DNA of 64,000 nucleotides, taken from NCBI RefSeq assembly GCF_038433465.1, contig NZ_JAESVF010000006.1:1-64000 (forward strand). Reading direction: 5' to 3'. The stretch comes from Galbibacter sp038433465. GTDB lineage: Bacteria > Bacteroidota > Bacteroidia > Flavobacteriales > Flavobacteriaceae. Positions 36,065 to 44,795 of this stretch are shown piece by piece. Position numbers and translations under genes: made by a program. The notes beneath the pieces were generated by a model, which saw only the letters and a program-made list of their open reading frames with translations, had not been told where the DNA came from and made no database searches. How positions within the stretch are numbered: position 1 is the first letter of the stretch; every line of letters begins with the position of its first letter.

Positions 36065-36115
36065 TTTGTGTTTTTTTAAGTTTTTTGGCTGAGGTAAAAT
36101 TATTTTATTGAATTA

Positions 36116-36140
36116 TAAATTGAATGAACGTTCAATTAAT
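36116..36140. promoter_or_regulatory. TetR-type operator candidate centred on TGAACGTTCA
   Basis: The perfect palindrome TGAACGTTCA (36125-36134) sits inside AAATTGAATGAACGTTCAAT, resembling classic TetR-family operators of the TGAATGAACGTTCATTCA type. It lies in the 168-base gap between the divergent phosphodiesterase and TetR genes, so it could control both. Confidence 0.55.
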
Positions 36141-36208
36141 AAAACTTTATTTTAATGTATCTTTAGTGTTAGAAAAAATGGAGGAGAATTTTTACATTTT
36201 GTAAATAC

Positions 36209-36216
36209 TATATTTG
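36209..36216 (+). promoter_or_regulatory. -7 promoter box for the TetR regulator
   Basis: TATATTTG exactly fits TAnnTTTG and is 16 bases before the GTG start. The leader would be very short, so use of the ATG at 36248 cannot be excluded. Confidence 0.5.
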
Positions 36217-36232
36217 TTAAAAAAACATTCTT

Positions 36233-36832
36233 GTGGGAAGAAAAAGCATGACCGATCAGCGTAGAAAAGAAATCATAAAATCTTTTTATAACGTTGCCAA
36301 AAAAATTGGACTTGAAAATGCATCGATTGCCAAAGTAGGTGATGAGATGGGTATTAGTAACGGACTAATAATGCATTACTTTAAAACGAAAGACGATTTA
36401 CTGATTGGTTTAAATGAATATATTCTGGAACGTCATCTTAACATTGTAAGCTCTAAAGAAGGTGGTTCAATAACTTCTGAAGCTGATTTACGAAATTTTA
36501 TAACTAGTTTATTTTCAAGAAAATGGAATCGATATTTTGACGATGGAGTGTTTTATAGCTGTTATGCTTTAGTGTATAGAAAGCCCGAGTTTAATAGTAG
36601 TTTTAAACAATATTTAGAGTCGTTGCATGAAGTTTTAAAAGCAAAATTGGTAGAAGCACATCAAAACGGAGTCATTAAAAACAATAATATTGATGAAGTT
36701 ACCGAAGTAATTTTTGCACTTATAGATGGTGGATATTACTACTTAGGGCTATTTAATGAAAATGAAGAATCGTATAAAAAACAGGTAAATATTTATGTTA
36801 CCTATGCAGTAAATTTGTTAGACTTATCTTGA
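36233..36832 (+). CDS. TetR-family transcriptional regulator (BetI-like)
   Basis: The 199-residue regulator has an N-terminal helix-turn-helix (RRKEIIKSFYNVAKKIGLEN ... VGDEMGISNGLIMHYFKTKDDLL, about residues 10-60) and a helical ligand-binding domain. BetI is the nearest well-known relative by eye. The start is GTG giving MGRKSMTDQRRKE; an ATG five codons in is an alternative. It is divergent from the phosphodiesterase-SusC-SusD operon, with an operator candidate between. Its 3' end overlaps the convergent small membrane gene by 9 bases. Confidence 0.92.
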   Translation: MGRKSMTDQRRKEIIKSFYNVAKKIGLENASIAKVGDEMGISNGLIMHYFKTKDDLLIGLNEYILERHLNIVSSKEGGSITSEADLRNFITSLFSRKWNRYFDDGVFYSCYALVYRKPEFNSSFKQYLESLHEVLKAKLVEAHQNGVIKNNNIDEVTEVIFALIDGGYYYLGLFNENEESYKKQVNIYVTYAVNLLDLS

Positions 36833-37063
36833 TTTTATTAGTTTAAAAACTGCATAAAAAGCAATTATTCCCCATATTAAATTTACAACGACATTTGGAT
36901 AATCCGACAAATAAAGTCCATTTATAACCAAGCAAACGGCTCCTGAAATGTTAAGTAAATGATAAGTTTTATTTTTTGCTGAAAGTTTTTCAATACTTAA
37001 AAGAAAATAAGCAATGATAAAAAGTAAAGCTCCAATCCAACCAATTATATTATGTATCTCCAT
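36824..37063 (-). CDS. Small membrane protein (CBU_0592-like)
   Basis: This 79-residue protein has three hydrophobic segments. It begins NIIGWIGALLFIIAYFLLS and ends WGIIAFYAVFKLIKSR, matching the CBU_0592 group of small membrane proteins of unknown role. It follows the DCC1 gene by 6 bases as the last gene of the - strand run. Confidence 0.78.
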   Translation of the reverse strand: MEIHNIIGWIGALLFIIAYFLLSIEKLSAKNKTYHLLNISGAVCLVINGLYLSDYPNVVVNLIWGIIAFYAVFKLIKSR

Positions 37064-37069
37064 CGCTAA

Positions 37070-37486
37070 CTAACCTATAAACTTCTTTTGTTGCTCTGGA
37101 GTGGGGATAGGGCATTCGTCCTTTTTACCAAACCATTTATAGCGGTTATTTGCAATTAAAATGTAAACACTATCGCGAATACTGCTTGGAAGTATGTAGT
37201 TAAATACATTTAGCAAACTCCAAAATCCGCCTAAATCCTTTGCAATTTCAATAGCTGCAGAAGATTTTGTGTAATATGCTACACCAGGTTCGATTAATAC
37301 AATGGAATCTGTTTCGACTGGATTTATGTTTCTTTCTGCCAAAAGTTGTTTTCCCAATTCACTTTGTAAAGAAGCAAAACGAAAAACATCCTTTGAGTCT
37401 CGTTTTATAATAAATTGAACTGAGTTATTGCACAAATTGCAAACACCATCAAAAAGTACAATTTTTTTTCCGCTCTCTAGTTCCAT
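37070..37486 (-). CDS. DCC1-like thiol-disulfide oxidoreductase family (DUF393)
   Basis: The 138-residue protein has the family's DGVCNLCNNSV signature at about residues 14-24, a thioredoxin-like CxxC. The C-terminal part IRDSVYILIANNRYKWFGK is also typical of DUF393/YuxK proteins. The redox partner is unknown. It lies 6 bases downstream of the VOC gene. Confidence 0.9.
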   Translation of the reverse strand: MELESGKKIVLFDGVCNLCNNSVQFIIKRDSKDVFRFASLQSELGKQLLAERNINPVETDSIVLIEPGVAYYTKSSAAIEIAKDLGGFWSLLNVFNYILPSSIRDSVYILIANNRYKWFGKKDECPIPTPEQQKKFIG

Positions 37487-37492
37487 AAATTA

Positions 37493-37879
37493 TTAGTTAT
37501 CCTCGTATAATTCGATTGGCAAATCATCGGGGTCGTTAAAAAAAGTAAAGCGTTTTCCTGTAAATTCGTCAATTCTTATAGGCTCTACATTGATATTATA
37601 CTGCTGAAGTTTTGCTACAGCCGACTCTAAATTAGTTACTTGAAATGCCAAATGGCGCAACCCAGTAGCTTCAGGTCTTGACACTCTACTTGGTGGATTC
37701 GGAAAAGAAAACAACTCAATAATGTAGTTTCCGTTTAGTGCCAAATCTAGTTTATACGAATCACGCTCTTCTCTGTACACTTCTTGTAAAACGCTAAGTC
37801 CTAAAACTTCAGTATAAAAACGTTTAGATACTTCGTAATCAGAACAAATTATCGCGATATGGTGAATTTTACTTAGCAA
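37493..37879 (-). CDS. VOC-family protein (glyoxalase I-like, GloA2 type)
   Basis: The 128-residue vicinal-oxygen-chelate protein has metal-ligand candidates in IHHIAIICSDY (residues 5-15), YIIELFSF, LRHLAFQV and PIELYED. The SMU1112c/YaeR-like subgroup (GloA2) fits best. A true lactoylglutathione substrate is uncertain in Bacteroidota. It precedes the DCC1 gene. Confidence 0.88.
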   Translation of the reverse strand: MLSKIHHIAIICSDYEVSKRFYTEVLGLSVLQEVYREERDSYKLDLALNGNYIIELFSFPNPPSRVSRPEATGLRHLAFQVTNLESAVAKLQQYNINVEPIRIDEFTGKRFTFFNDPDDLPIELYEDN

Positions 37880-37971
37880 TTTAATATATAATGTAAAACG
37901 GTTTTAGCTTCGTTTAGTGTAAGTTATAATAATTCTTCAAGACCAAAATGTAGCAAGTTCTTTCTTGTTTA

Positions 37972-38631
37972 CTAACTTCTTTCTTTCAACCAATTTAAAA
38001 GCGAGTAAAAATTTTGTGGAGCCACGCCATGACCAACTGGAAATTCTTCATAGGTGTGTTTTACCTGTAATGCTTCTAAAAATGGGGCTGTTTTACGAGC
38101 CCATTCCACTGGAATTACTTGGTCTACACTTCCGTGCGAACAGTAAAAATCGATTGAACTGTGGTCTTTAGTTTTATAATTTTCAGCAAAAATATTTTCG
38201 TTTATATAACCACTTAATGCTATTACATTTTTCACCTTCTCAGGGTAGGATAGTGCTACTGCATAACTCAATATGGCACCTTGACTAAAACCCAATAAAG
38301 TAACATTATTGCTATCAAGGTTGTAGGCTTTACAAGCTTCATCGATAAAATTGGCAATCAATATTCTCGATTGTTTGGCTTGTTCATCGTCGCTCCATTT
38401 TCCGTCTTCAGCATCAAAATGTATTGCATACCAAGCATGACCATACGGCATTAAATCGTAGGGCGCACGAACAGATATAATACAAAGTTCATCTGGCAAT
38501 TCCGAAGCAAAAGAAAAAAGGTCTTCTTCATTACTTCCGTAACCGTGAAACATAAACAAAACAGGCGCATTTTCTGTTGTGTTTTTTGGTGCTTTAATGA
38601 TATGTTGTAAAGAAAGTGTTTGTGTTTGCAA
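37972..38631 (-). CDS. Alpha/beta hydrolase (carboxylesterase/phospholipase type)
   Basis: The 219-residue cytosolic esterase of the YpfH/carboxylesterase-2 group has a catalytic triad S116 (GFSQG), D170 (GSVDQVIP) and H201 (PVGHGVAP). The oxyanion region is FMFHGYGSNEEDL. It probably hydrolyses short-chain esters or lysophospholipids. It lies 12 bases after the small DUF4870-like gene. Confidence 0.9.
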   Translation of the reverse strand: MQTQTLSLQHIIKAPKNTTENAPVLFMFHGYGSNEEDLFSFASELPDELCIISVRAPYDLMPYGHAWYAIHFDAEDGKWSDDEQAKQSRILIANFIDEACKAYNLDSNNVTLLGFSQGAILSYAVALSYPEKVKNVIALSGYINENIFAENYKTKDHSSIDFYCSHGSVDQVIPVEWARKTAPFLEALQVKHTYEEFPVGHGVAPQNFYSLLNWLKERS

Positions 38632-38643
38632 AGCGAATATTTT

Positions 38644-38973
38644 TTATTTGATGAACGTAAACCACTGCTGAAAATACTTTCCGAGTAGCGGAACTTCGGT
38701 ATATTTATTTTGTAGCATTCCTATAAAACCATAAATCCATAAAATGGAAATGAAAAGGTAAAATGCTGATGAAATCATCCACGAATCAAAATTTCCAACT
38801 AAATAACCTAAAAGAAGAAATGTGATACTCAGTCCAAATCCTTGGCGGATGTGAAATCGAGCAAAAGGATTTTGTTTGTCTAAGTTCATAAATATAGCGA
38901 TAACAGCGCCTAAAAGCATTAAATAGCCAATAATTGCTGTAACTTTTCCTTCACTTTCTATATTTGATTCCAT
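38644..38973 (-). CDS. DUF4870-like small membrane protein
   Basis: The 109-residue protein has three or four hydrophobic segments. The segment PFARFHIRQGFGLSITFLLLG matches the HxRQ motif of DUF4870/Tic20-like membrane proteins. Function unknown. Spacing of 12 bases on both sides makes it part of the operon. Confidence 0.82.
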   Translation of the reverse strand: MESNIESEGKVTAIIGYLMLLGAVIAIFMNLDKQNPFARFHIRQGFGLSITFLLLGYLVGNFDSWMISSAFYLFISILWIYGFIGMLQNKYTEVPLLGKYFQQWFTFIK

Positions 38974-38985
38974 GAGTTAGTTTTT

Positions 38986-40245
38986 TTAATTTTCCTGAAT
39001 TAAAACTTGGTTGTTGGCAATTATTCCGTAGGCTTTTCCTTTTAATTCTGCTCCAACAAAAGCACTGTTTTTGGATGTTGAAAGGATGTGTTTTTCAGAA
39101 AAAGTATAAGTCTCATCAGGATTAAAAAGAGTAATATTTGCTTTTACACCTTCTTTAATTCCTTCGGAAGTTAAGCCGAACCTTTTTCTAGCAGTTGTTA
39201 ATAATTCAACTGCTTTTTCAGTAGTAACAACATTTTGTAAAGCTCCAAAAGCACTTTCTAACCCAATAGTCCCGTACATGGCATGGTCAAACTCAACCTT
39301 TTTCTGTTCGGTGTCAAGTGGGTTGTGGTCGGATGTTACAAAATCAATAACACCTTCGTTTAATGCATTCACTAAAGCTTCTGTGTCCGTTTTTGTACGT
39401 AACGGAGGTAAAACCTTGTAATTTGTATCGAACTCAACCAAACTATCGTCGGTTAAAACTAAATTATGAATGGCAACACTACAACTCACATCTAAGCCTT
39501 TTTTTTTGGCTTCTTTGATAAGATTAACCGATTTGGCGGTTGAAATGGTTGGAATGTGTAATTTCCCGCCTGTGTATTCTAAAATATATAAATCGCGCGC
39601 TATTTGTAATTCTTCAGCCAGTGCGGGAATTCCTTTTAGTCCGAGTCGTGTACCATTAACTTCTTCGTTTACAATTCCTTTTCCAGCTATTTTATTTTCC
39701 TGCGGAAATGAAAGCACCAAACCATCAAAATTTTGGGCATATTGCAAAGCAATTTTTAGCAAATTCGGATTCGAAACAGGCTTTTGATAATCGCCAAAAG
39801 CAACTGCTCCTGCATTTTTCATATCAAAAAGTTCGGCCAAATCTACACTTTCACTTTTAATAGTTAAAGCGCCAATAGGGTGTAGGTCTGTTGCTTTTCC
39901 AAAGGCTTTTGCTTTTAAAAATCCGATATCGGCATTGGTGTCGGCAATTGGAAATCCGTTTGGATTCACAGCAATCCCCGTAAAACCACTTAATCCCGCT
40001 GTTTGGAGTCCGTTTGCAATAGTTTCGCGTTCTTCATGCCCAGGCTCCCCAATACTTACACTACTGTCAAACCAACCTTCAGAAACATGAAGATTGTCGT
40101 ATGAAATAACTTTTGTCTCGTTGTTGGGAGTGATGGAAGCATCAATTTTAGAAATCATTCCGTTTTCAATAAGAATGTCTTTTGTTTGCAGGTGATACTC
40201 ACTGTTGGGCGCTATTATTTTAGCCGACTTTACAAGGATATTCAT
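38986..40245 (-). CDS. Dihydroorotase-like protein lacking canonical metal ligands
   Basis: The 419-residue protein is an amidohydrolase of the dihydroorotase family (LHVSEGWFDSSVSIGEPGHEERE at residues 52-74; SDHNPLD near residue 305). The canonical His-x-His of the barrel's first strand is replaced by S62 and S64 and the conserved Arg by Gly66. The HxED region is also absent. It may be a non-catalytic, PyrX-like partner of aspartate carbamoyltransferase, or have another role. Its start codon overlaps the stop of the BatA-like gene (ATGA). Confidence 0.85.
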   Translation of the reverse strand: MNILVKSAKIIAPNSEYHLQTKDILIENGMISKIDASITPNNETKVISYDNLHVSEGWFDSSVSIGEPGHEERETIANGLQTAGLSGFTGIAVNPNGFPIADTNADIGFLKAKAFGKATDLHPIGALTIKSESVDLAELFDMKNAGAVAFGDYQKPVSNPNLLKIALQYAQNFDGLVLSFPQENKIAGKGIVNEEVNGTRLGLKGIPALAEELQIARDLYILEYTGGKLHIPTISTAKSVNLIKEAKKKGLDVSCSVAIHNLVLTDDSLVEFDTNYKVLPPLRTKTDTEALVNALNEGVIDFVTSDHNPLDTEQKKVEFDHAMYGTIGLESAFGALQNVVTTEKAVELLTTARKRFGLTSEGIKEGVKANITLFNPDETYTFSEKHILSTSKNSAFVGAELKGKAYGIIANNQVLIQEN

Positions 40246-42146
40246 TTAAAATATTTTAGGATGAGCAGTTCGATACATAAAAATATCAATGCAAAAATAA
40301 CAAACCATTTCCAAAGCTCATCGACATTGTTTTCACTTTTTACATTTTTAAAAACCGAAGCAATGTCTTTAAAACTTTTTTCAGGCTGGATTGTATTGAT
40401 ATCGAGATAATTTAAATCGCTTTCGTTTCTGTTGATGTTGTAACTCACCATTGAAATAGGTGTTTTGTCTTTTAAAACGTCAAAATTTCCAGCTGTATTT
40501 GGCATTTCGGAAGTAGTGATGCTTGTGTAGTTTCCAAAGTTTTGTTGTAGCGGAATAAAAGAAGATTCATCGTTTTCAATAGCAACTATTTCGTCTTTAA
40601 ATAAGTTTACTTTTACATTGAAAGTATTGGAGTTTCCAATAGTGTAATACAGCGCCGGAAGCGAAATACTTTGCTTGGCAATGTTATACATGGTTGGAAC
40701 AATTAACGGCGATTGCTGAAAGTTACTTCCCTCTTTATTTAATGACGACGTAAATGTATAAACGCGATTGTTTTCGGCTAAAAACGGAGTGCTATCAGCA
40801 TATGAAATTACATTGTTAAAAGTTCCAGAAAGTGGATAACTAGCCGATACTTTTGGATACTGAAAATTGCTTACTTTTTCTTCAAAAACATTACTAAAAA
40901 GTGGGTGATTAAAACTTATATTGGTAATTTGTTTTTCTGCTACTGAAAGATTTTCAAAAGAAGTGTTGTTTAAATTTTTAAATAGTTGATTATATGAATT
41001 TAAATCACTTTTACTTGAAGTGATAGTTAAAATAAAAACTCCTTGTTTATGAACTTCAGTTAAGATGTTTTTTAGCGCTGTTGGAATTGTTGTTAATTCG
41101 TTTAAAACAATCAAATTCTGCTCAGGTAATTCGTTGTAGTTTAGTGTTGATAATGTGCTACTTTTATACTGAAATTCATCATCCGTAAAGATTCTTTTTA
41201 AATACGCATCATCCGATTCGTTGATGCTTAACACATTTACTTTTTCTGGTTCATTTATAGAAAAATACAAAGTGTTGTCGTACGGAAGGGCGTGGTCATC
41301 GATGGTGATTTTTCCTTTTATTTTTTCTGCAGGAATTGTAAAACTTGCCGTGCCAGAAGTATTGGTGAAGTTTACAGTAGTTTTTGCAATTAATACTTCA
41401 TCATTAAACAAAGAAATCGGAATAGTTTGCGACGTTTCACCAGTTAAACCAACTTCTAGCGTATAATTATCAACATTGGTTTTACTAATAAAAACCGTAT
41501 CGATGCTAATATTCTCTTTATTTACAGGTTTTAGTTGCACAAAATAAGGAGAAGAATTTATAAGATTTTCTGGTACTGTTCGCTTTTGGAAATCAGAAAT
41601 TACGATGAAATTGTTTACTGCATCTTTTTCAGAAAACATTTGATTTCCCTTCAATAAAATCTCATTCAAATCTAATTGTGTACCGCTGTACGGCGTAGCT
41701 AAAAGCTCGTTTTTTATAGCTGAAAGCTGTACATTTTTATAGCTTTCGGTATTGGTGAAAATCGAAAATGTTTCGGTTTTAGGAATGTTTTCTAATAACT
41801 GATTGACCGCTCTTTGTAGCATAGGACCTTGATTGCCTTGCATTTCCATGCTATACGAATTATCAAGGTAAATAACCGTTTCTTTAGCTGTGTTTTGTAT
41901 GTTTCTGTTTGAAAAATAGGGTTGTGCAAAGGCAAAAATCAAACAAGCCAATGTTAATAATCTCGCTAAAAGTACCAACCATTTTTTTAAACGAGAACTC
42001 TTGCGTGTTTGTAAACTAAGTTGTTTTAAAAAGGCAACATTGGTAAATGCTTCTTTTTTAAATTTTCGGAGTTGAAATAAGTGAATGAGAATTGGAATGA
42101 TAAGTAAAAATAGCGCCCATAGAATTTCTGGATGTTTAAATTGCAT
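40242..42146 (-). CDS. BatA/vWA-domain membrane protein
   Basis: The 634-residue protein has the N-terminal BatA double-transmembrane module (MQFKHPEILWALFLLIIPIL; second helix near residue 60) and a von Willebrand A-like segment (ETVIYLDNSYSMEMQG, MIDAS DxSxS at about residue 95). A large periplasmic region and a final transmembrane helix follow. It resembles the aerotolerance-family proteins common in Bacteroidota. It heads the operon with the dihydroorotase-like gene. Substrate and partner are unknown. Confidence 0.87.
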   Translation of the reverse strand: MQFKHPEILWALFLLIIPILIHLFQLRKFKKEAFTNVAFLKQLSLQTRKSSRLKKWLVLLARLLTLACLIFAFAQPYFSNRNIQNTAKETVIYLDNSYSMEMQGNQGPMLQRAVNQLLENIPKTETFSIFTNTESYKNVQLSAIKNELLATPYSGTQLDLNEILLKGNQMFSEKDAVNNFIVISDFQKRTVPENLINSSPYFVQLKPVNKENISIDTVFISKTNVDNYTLEVGLTGETSQTIPISLFNDEVLIAKTTVNFTNTSGTASFTIPAEKIKGKITIDDHALPYDNTLYFSINEPEKVNVLSINESDDAYLKRIFTDDEFQYKSSTLSTLNYNELPEQNLIVLNELTTIPTALKNILTEVHKQGVFILTITSSKSDLNSYNQLFKNLNNTSFENLSVAEKQITNISFNHPLFSNVFEEKVSNFQYPKVSASYPLSGTFNNVISYADSTPFLAENNRVYTFTSSLNKEGSNFQQSPLIVPTMYNIAKQSISLPALYYTIGNSNTFNVKVNLFKDEIVAIENDESSFIPLQQNFGNYTSITTSEMPNTAGNFDVLKDKTPISMVSYNINRNESDLNYLDINTIQPEKSFKDIASVFKNVKSENNVDELWKWFVIFALIFLCIELLILKYFK

Positions 42147-42212
42147 TCCTAAAAGTTATAAGTTTCATTCAAATATACAATTAAAGCCTATTCCGTAGAA
42201 AGAAATATAATC

Positions 42213-42251
42213 AAAAAAAGAACCGCCAAGTTATAAAAATACTTAGCGGTT
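42213..42251 (-). terminator. Terminator after the S10 peptidase gene
   Basis: AACCGC and AAGT (42221-42231) pair with ACTT and GCGGTT (42241-42251) across one mismatch. On the - strand the hairpin is followed by a T run (A run at 42214-42219). It separates the peptidase gene from the BatA-like operon. Confidence 0.75.
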
Positions 42252-42296
42252 TATTTGTGTTGTTTTAGAAATCTTTAATTTCCTTTTAAAACTGTT

Positions 42297-43787
42297 TTAA
42301 TATTTAGCAGGCTTATTTTGGTTGGAAGTAGACAAAATAAAAGCTCTAATATCGTCGTTGGCTGTTTTTAAATCTTCTTTTCGAAGATACATCATGTGTC
42401 CGCTTCGGTAACCTTTAAACTGAATTCTATCTTTAAATTTCCCCGCCTGATCCATTTGCCACATACTGTATTTGGTATTGAAATAAGTTGTAGCACCGTC
42501 GTAATAACCTGTTTGGTATAAAATATTCAAATATGGGTTTTCTGCCATTGCTTGACGTAAGTTGTCGCGAGTATTGTCTTTGTCCAAATCCCAAGGATGT
42601 ACATCGCCAAACATTTTGTACTGAAAATCGGTTTTAAACTTTAAAACTTCTTGTAAATAATAATTTATTGCTGGTGTAAAAGAATGTAACCACGATTTTA
42701 ATTCGGCATTATAATCTGGGCTATTTCCAGCATCCATTTTGTCGATTCCTAAGTATCTAGAATCTAATCGTCCAATGGTAAAACCGCGATCTCTCAACAA
42801 TTCTTTCCAGTAAAAAGAAGTTGGAATATCTAAATTATGCTGAAGAATAGAAGACTCTGAAAGTCCAGAATATCGAGCCATTTGTTTGGCTACGTTTTGT
42901 TTTTCTGCTGAAGAAATAGAACCCCCTTTCGCCATAGCAGGAATTAAGGTGTTTACGGTATAATTTTCAACTTCAGGAAGTACTTCTAGCAAATCTTTCT
43001 GTTGTAAATCGGTAGGAAGTGCTTTATTGTGCCATGCGGCCGCTGCATAATACGGAAGATTTAAAGCAGATGAAACAGGGCTATCTACACGTAAAACTTT
43101 ATAATCGGCTGGCGACACCATAATTACCCCGTTTAGGTACATCCACTCTCTATCCTGTAAGGCTAAACTTAACCCGGCAACTCGAGTTCCACCATAGCTC
43201 TCACCGATGATGTATTTAGGCGAACGCCAACGGTTATTGCGTGTTACAAAGGTCGTAATCCATTCTGCTAAATATTTAATATCGGCGTTTATTCCGAAGA
43301 ATTTTTTACGGTCTGGATATTTACCTTCCTTATCCGCTATCATTCTTGAATACCCAGTATTTACAGGGTTTACATAAACAATATCGGCTACATCTAGAAT
43401 CGAATTTGGATTGTCTTTTACTCCGTAAGGTTGAACAGGATATCCTTCTTCATCAATATTTAAAATTTTCGGACCTGTATAAGCAATGTGCATCCATACA
43501 GAAGCCGAACCTGGACCTCCGTTGAACGAAATTAAAAGCGGACGGTTGCTGTTGTCTTCAATATCTGTACGAAAATAGTAGGTGTGGAAAAGCGTAGCAA
43601 TTGCGTTTCCGTCTTCATCCCAAACAGGCAAAGTCCCTGTGTTAGCTTGGTAACTTATCTTTTTTCCGTTAATAGTAACTTGGTGTTTGGTAGCTACAAT
43701 GCTATCGGCTGGAAGGTTTAGTTTTTGCGAATTTACTGCCAAAGTACAGCATAGAAACACGCATACTGAAAGTAATTTTTTGAACAT
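42297..43787 (-). CDS. Exported S10-family serine carboxypeptidase
   Basis: This 496-residue exported peptidase has a signal peptide to about residue 20, the oxyanion motif NGGPGSAS (residues 89-96) and nucleophile S197 in GESYGG. The catalytic aspartate and histidine candidates are in YQTGYYDGATTYF and YRSGHMMYL. It would trim C-terminal residues from peptides in the periplasm. It is transcribed alone, with a terminator downstream. Confidence 0.94.
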   Translation of the reverse strand: MFKKLLSVCVFLCCTLAVNSQKLNLPADSIVATKHQVTINGKKISYQANTGTLPVWDEDGNAIATLFHTYYFRTDIEDNSNRPLLISFNGGPGSASVWMHIAYTGPKILNIDEEGYPVQPYGVKDNPNSILDVADIVYVNPVNTGYSRMIADKEGKYPDRKKFFGINADIKYLAEWITTFVTRNNRWRSPKYIIGESYGGTRVAGLSLALQDREWMYLNGVIMVSPADYKVLRVDSPVSSALNLPYYAAAAWHNKALPTDLQQKDLLEVLPEVENYTVNTLIPAMAKGGSISSAEKQNVAKQMARYSGLSESSILQHNLDIPTSFYWKELLRDRGFTIGRLDSRYLGIDKMDAGNSPDYNAELKSWLHSFTPAINYYLQEVLKFKTDFQYKMFGDVHPWDLDKDNTRDNLRQAMAENPYLNILYQTGYYDGATTYFNTKYSMWQMDQAGKFKDRIQFKGYRSGHMMYLRKEDLKTANDDIRAFILSTSNQNKPAKY

Positions 43788-43864
43788 GTAGTAGAGGATT
43801 TTTTGATTAAGAAACGAAAATAAGAAAAAAAGGTTGGTTATAATATTCCTTCTTTGTCAATCGA

Positions 43865-44635
43865 TTAAAACTTTTCAAAAACACCTAACCCATACAGCGC
43901 AAAATCATATTTTACAGGATCTGTTGGGTCTAGTTTTCTCAAGTTGTTGTCGAGTTCAGCGAGTGCTTTTGCATCGTTTTGTTTACGTTTTAAAAGTCCT
44001 AGTTTTCTAGCAACATTTCCAGAGTGCACATCGAGCGGGCAGGAGAGAAGTGCTGGTGAAATACTTTTCCAAATTCCAAAATCTACACCCGCATTATCTT
44101 GCCGTACCATCCAACGTAAAAACATATTGATACGTTTTGCTGAAGAACCTTTTAGAGGGTTTGAAACGTGCTTTTGAGTTCTTGAAAGGTGTGGTATTTC
44201 GAAAAAAATATTTTTAAATTCGGCAATGGAAGGTTGCATAGAAGTTTTGCTTGAGTGATTTTTAAACACCGTTTCCAAACCTCCGTGATTGGTATAAATA
44301 TGTTGTAAGCTTTTTATAAACTGAATAAAATCGTGACCGTTAAAAGTACGATGGACAAAAGGGAGTAACGCTTCTAGATTATCATCGGAATGATGCATAA
44401 CAAAATCGAATGGAGAATTCCCCATAAGCTGCATCATTTTTTTAGCATTGTTAATAATGCTTTTTCGGTTTCCCCATGCAATGGTGGCCGACAAAAAACC
44501 TGCAATTTCAATATCTTCTTTTTGATGAAAAGAATGTGGAATCTGAATAGGATCTGACGTTATAAAGTCTAAATTATTATAAAAATCTACCTTTTCGTCT
44601 AAAAATTCTTTTAATTCTGCTTGTTTCAATTTCAT
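43865..44635 (-). CDS. TIGR02757 family protein
   Basis: This 256-residue soluble protein matches the Bacteroidota-typical TIGR02757 family: MKLKQAELKEFLDEKVDFYN at the start, SATIAWGNRKSIINNAKKMM near residue 48 and PLDVHSGNVARKLGLL near residue 200. The latter resembles the HhH-GPD DNA-glycosylase fold. Function is unproven. Downstream is the S10 peptidase, upstream lolD. Confidence 0.88.
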   Translation of the reverse strand: MKLKQAELKEFLDEKVDFYNNLDFITSDPIQIPHSFHQKEDIEIAGFLSATIAWGNRKSIINNAKKMMQLMGNSPFDFVMHHSDDNLEALLPFVHRTFNGHDFIQFIKSLQHIYTNHGGLETVFKNHSSKTSMQPSIAEFKNIFFEIPHLSRTQKHVSNPLKGSSAKRINMFLRWMVRQDNAGVDFGIWKSISPALLSCPLDVHSGNVARKLGLLKRKQNDAKALAELDNNLRKLDPTDPVKYDFALYGLGVFEKF

Positions 44636-44694
44636 ACAATTTGAAGTAAAATGTATTTAAAGTTTGATTAAAATTCAATCTATAAATAATTTTT

Positions 44695-44786
44695 TGTTGA
44701 GGAGTCATTCCGAAGAAAGTTCGAGGAGGAATCTCATGGTTATGTGATTTCTCGTCGCTCAAACTTCACTCCATCGAAATGATATA
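44695..44786. repeat. Imperfect palindromic intergenic repeat
   Basis: The arms GAGTCATTCCGAAGAAAGTT and the reverse complement of CTTCACTCCATCGAAATGAT pair imperfectly around GGAATCTCATGGTTATGTGA. Sequences of this kind, with TCATTCCGA and GGAATCTC, recur between genes in flavobacterial genomes. It lies in the 160-base gap between lolD and TIGR02757. Confidence 0.6.
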
Positions 44787-44795
44787 ATTTTACAA

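Noticed and set aside
44577..44762. 61-residue - strand frame overlapping the start of the TIGR02757 gene
   Set aside because: It spans the palindromic repeat and overlaps a real gene in another frame.
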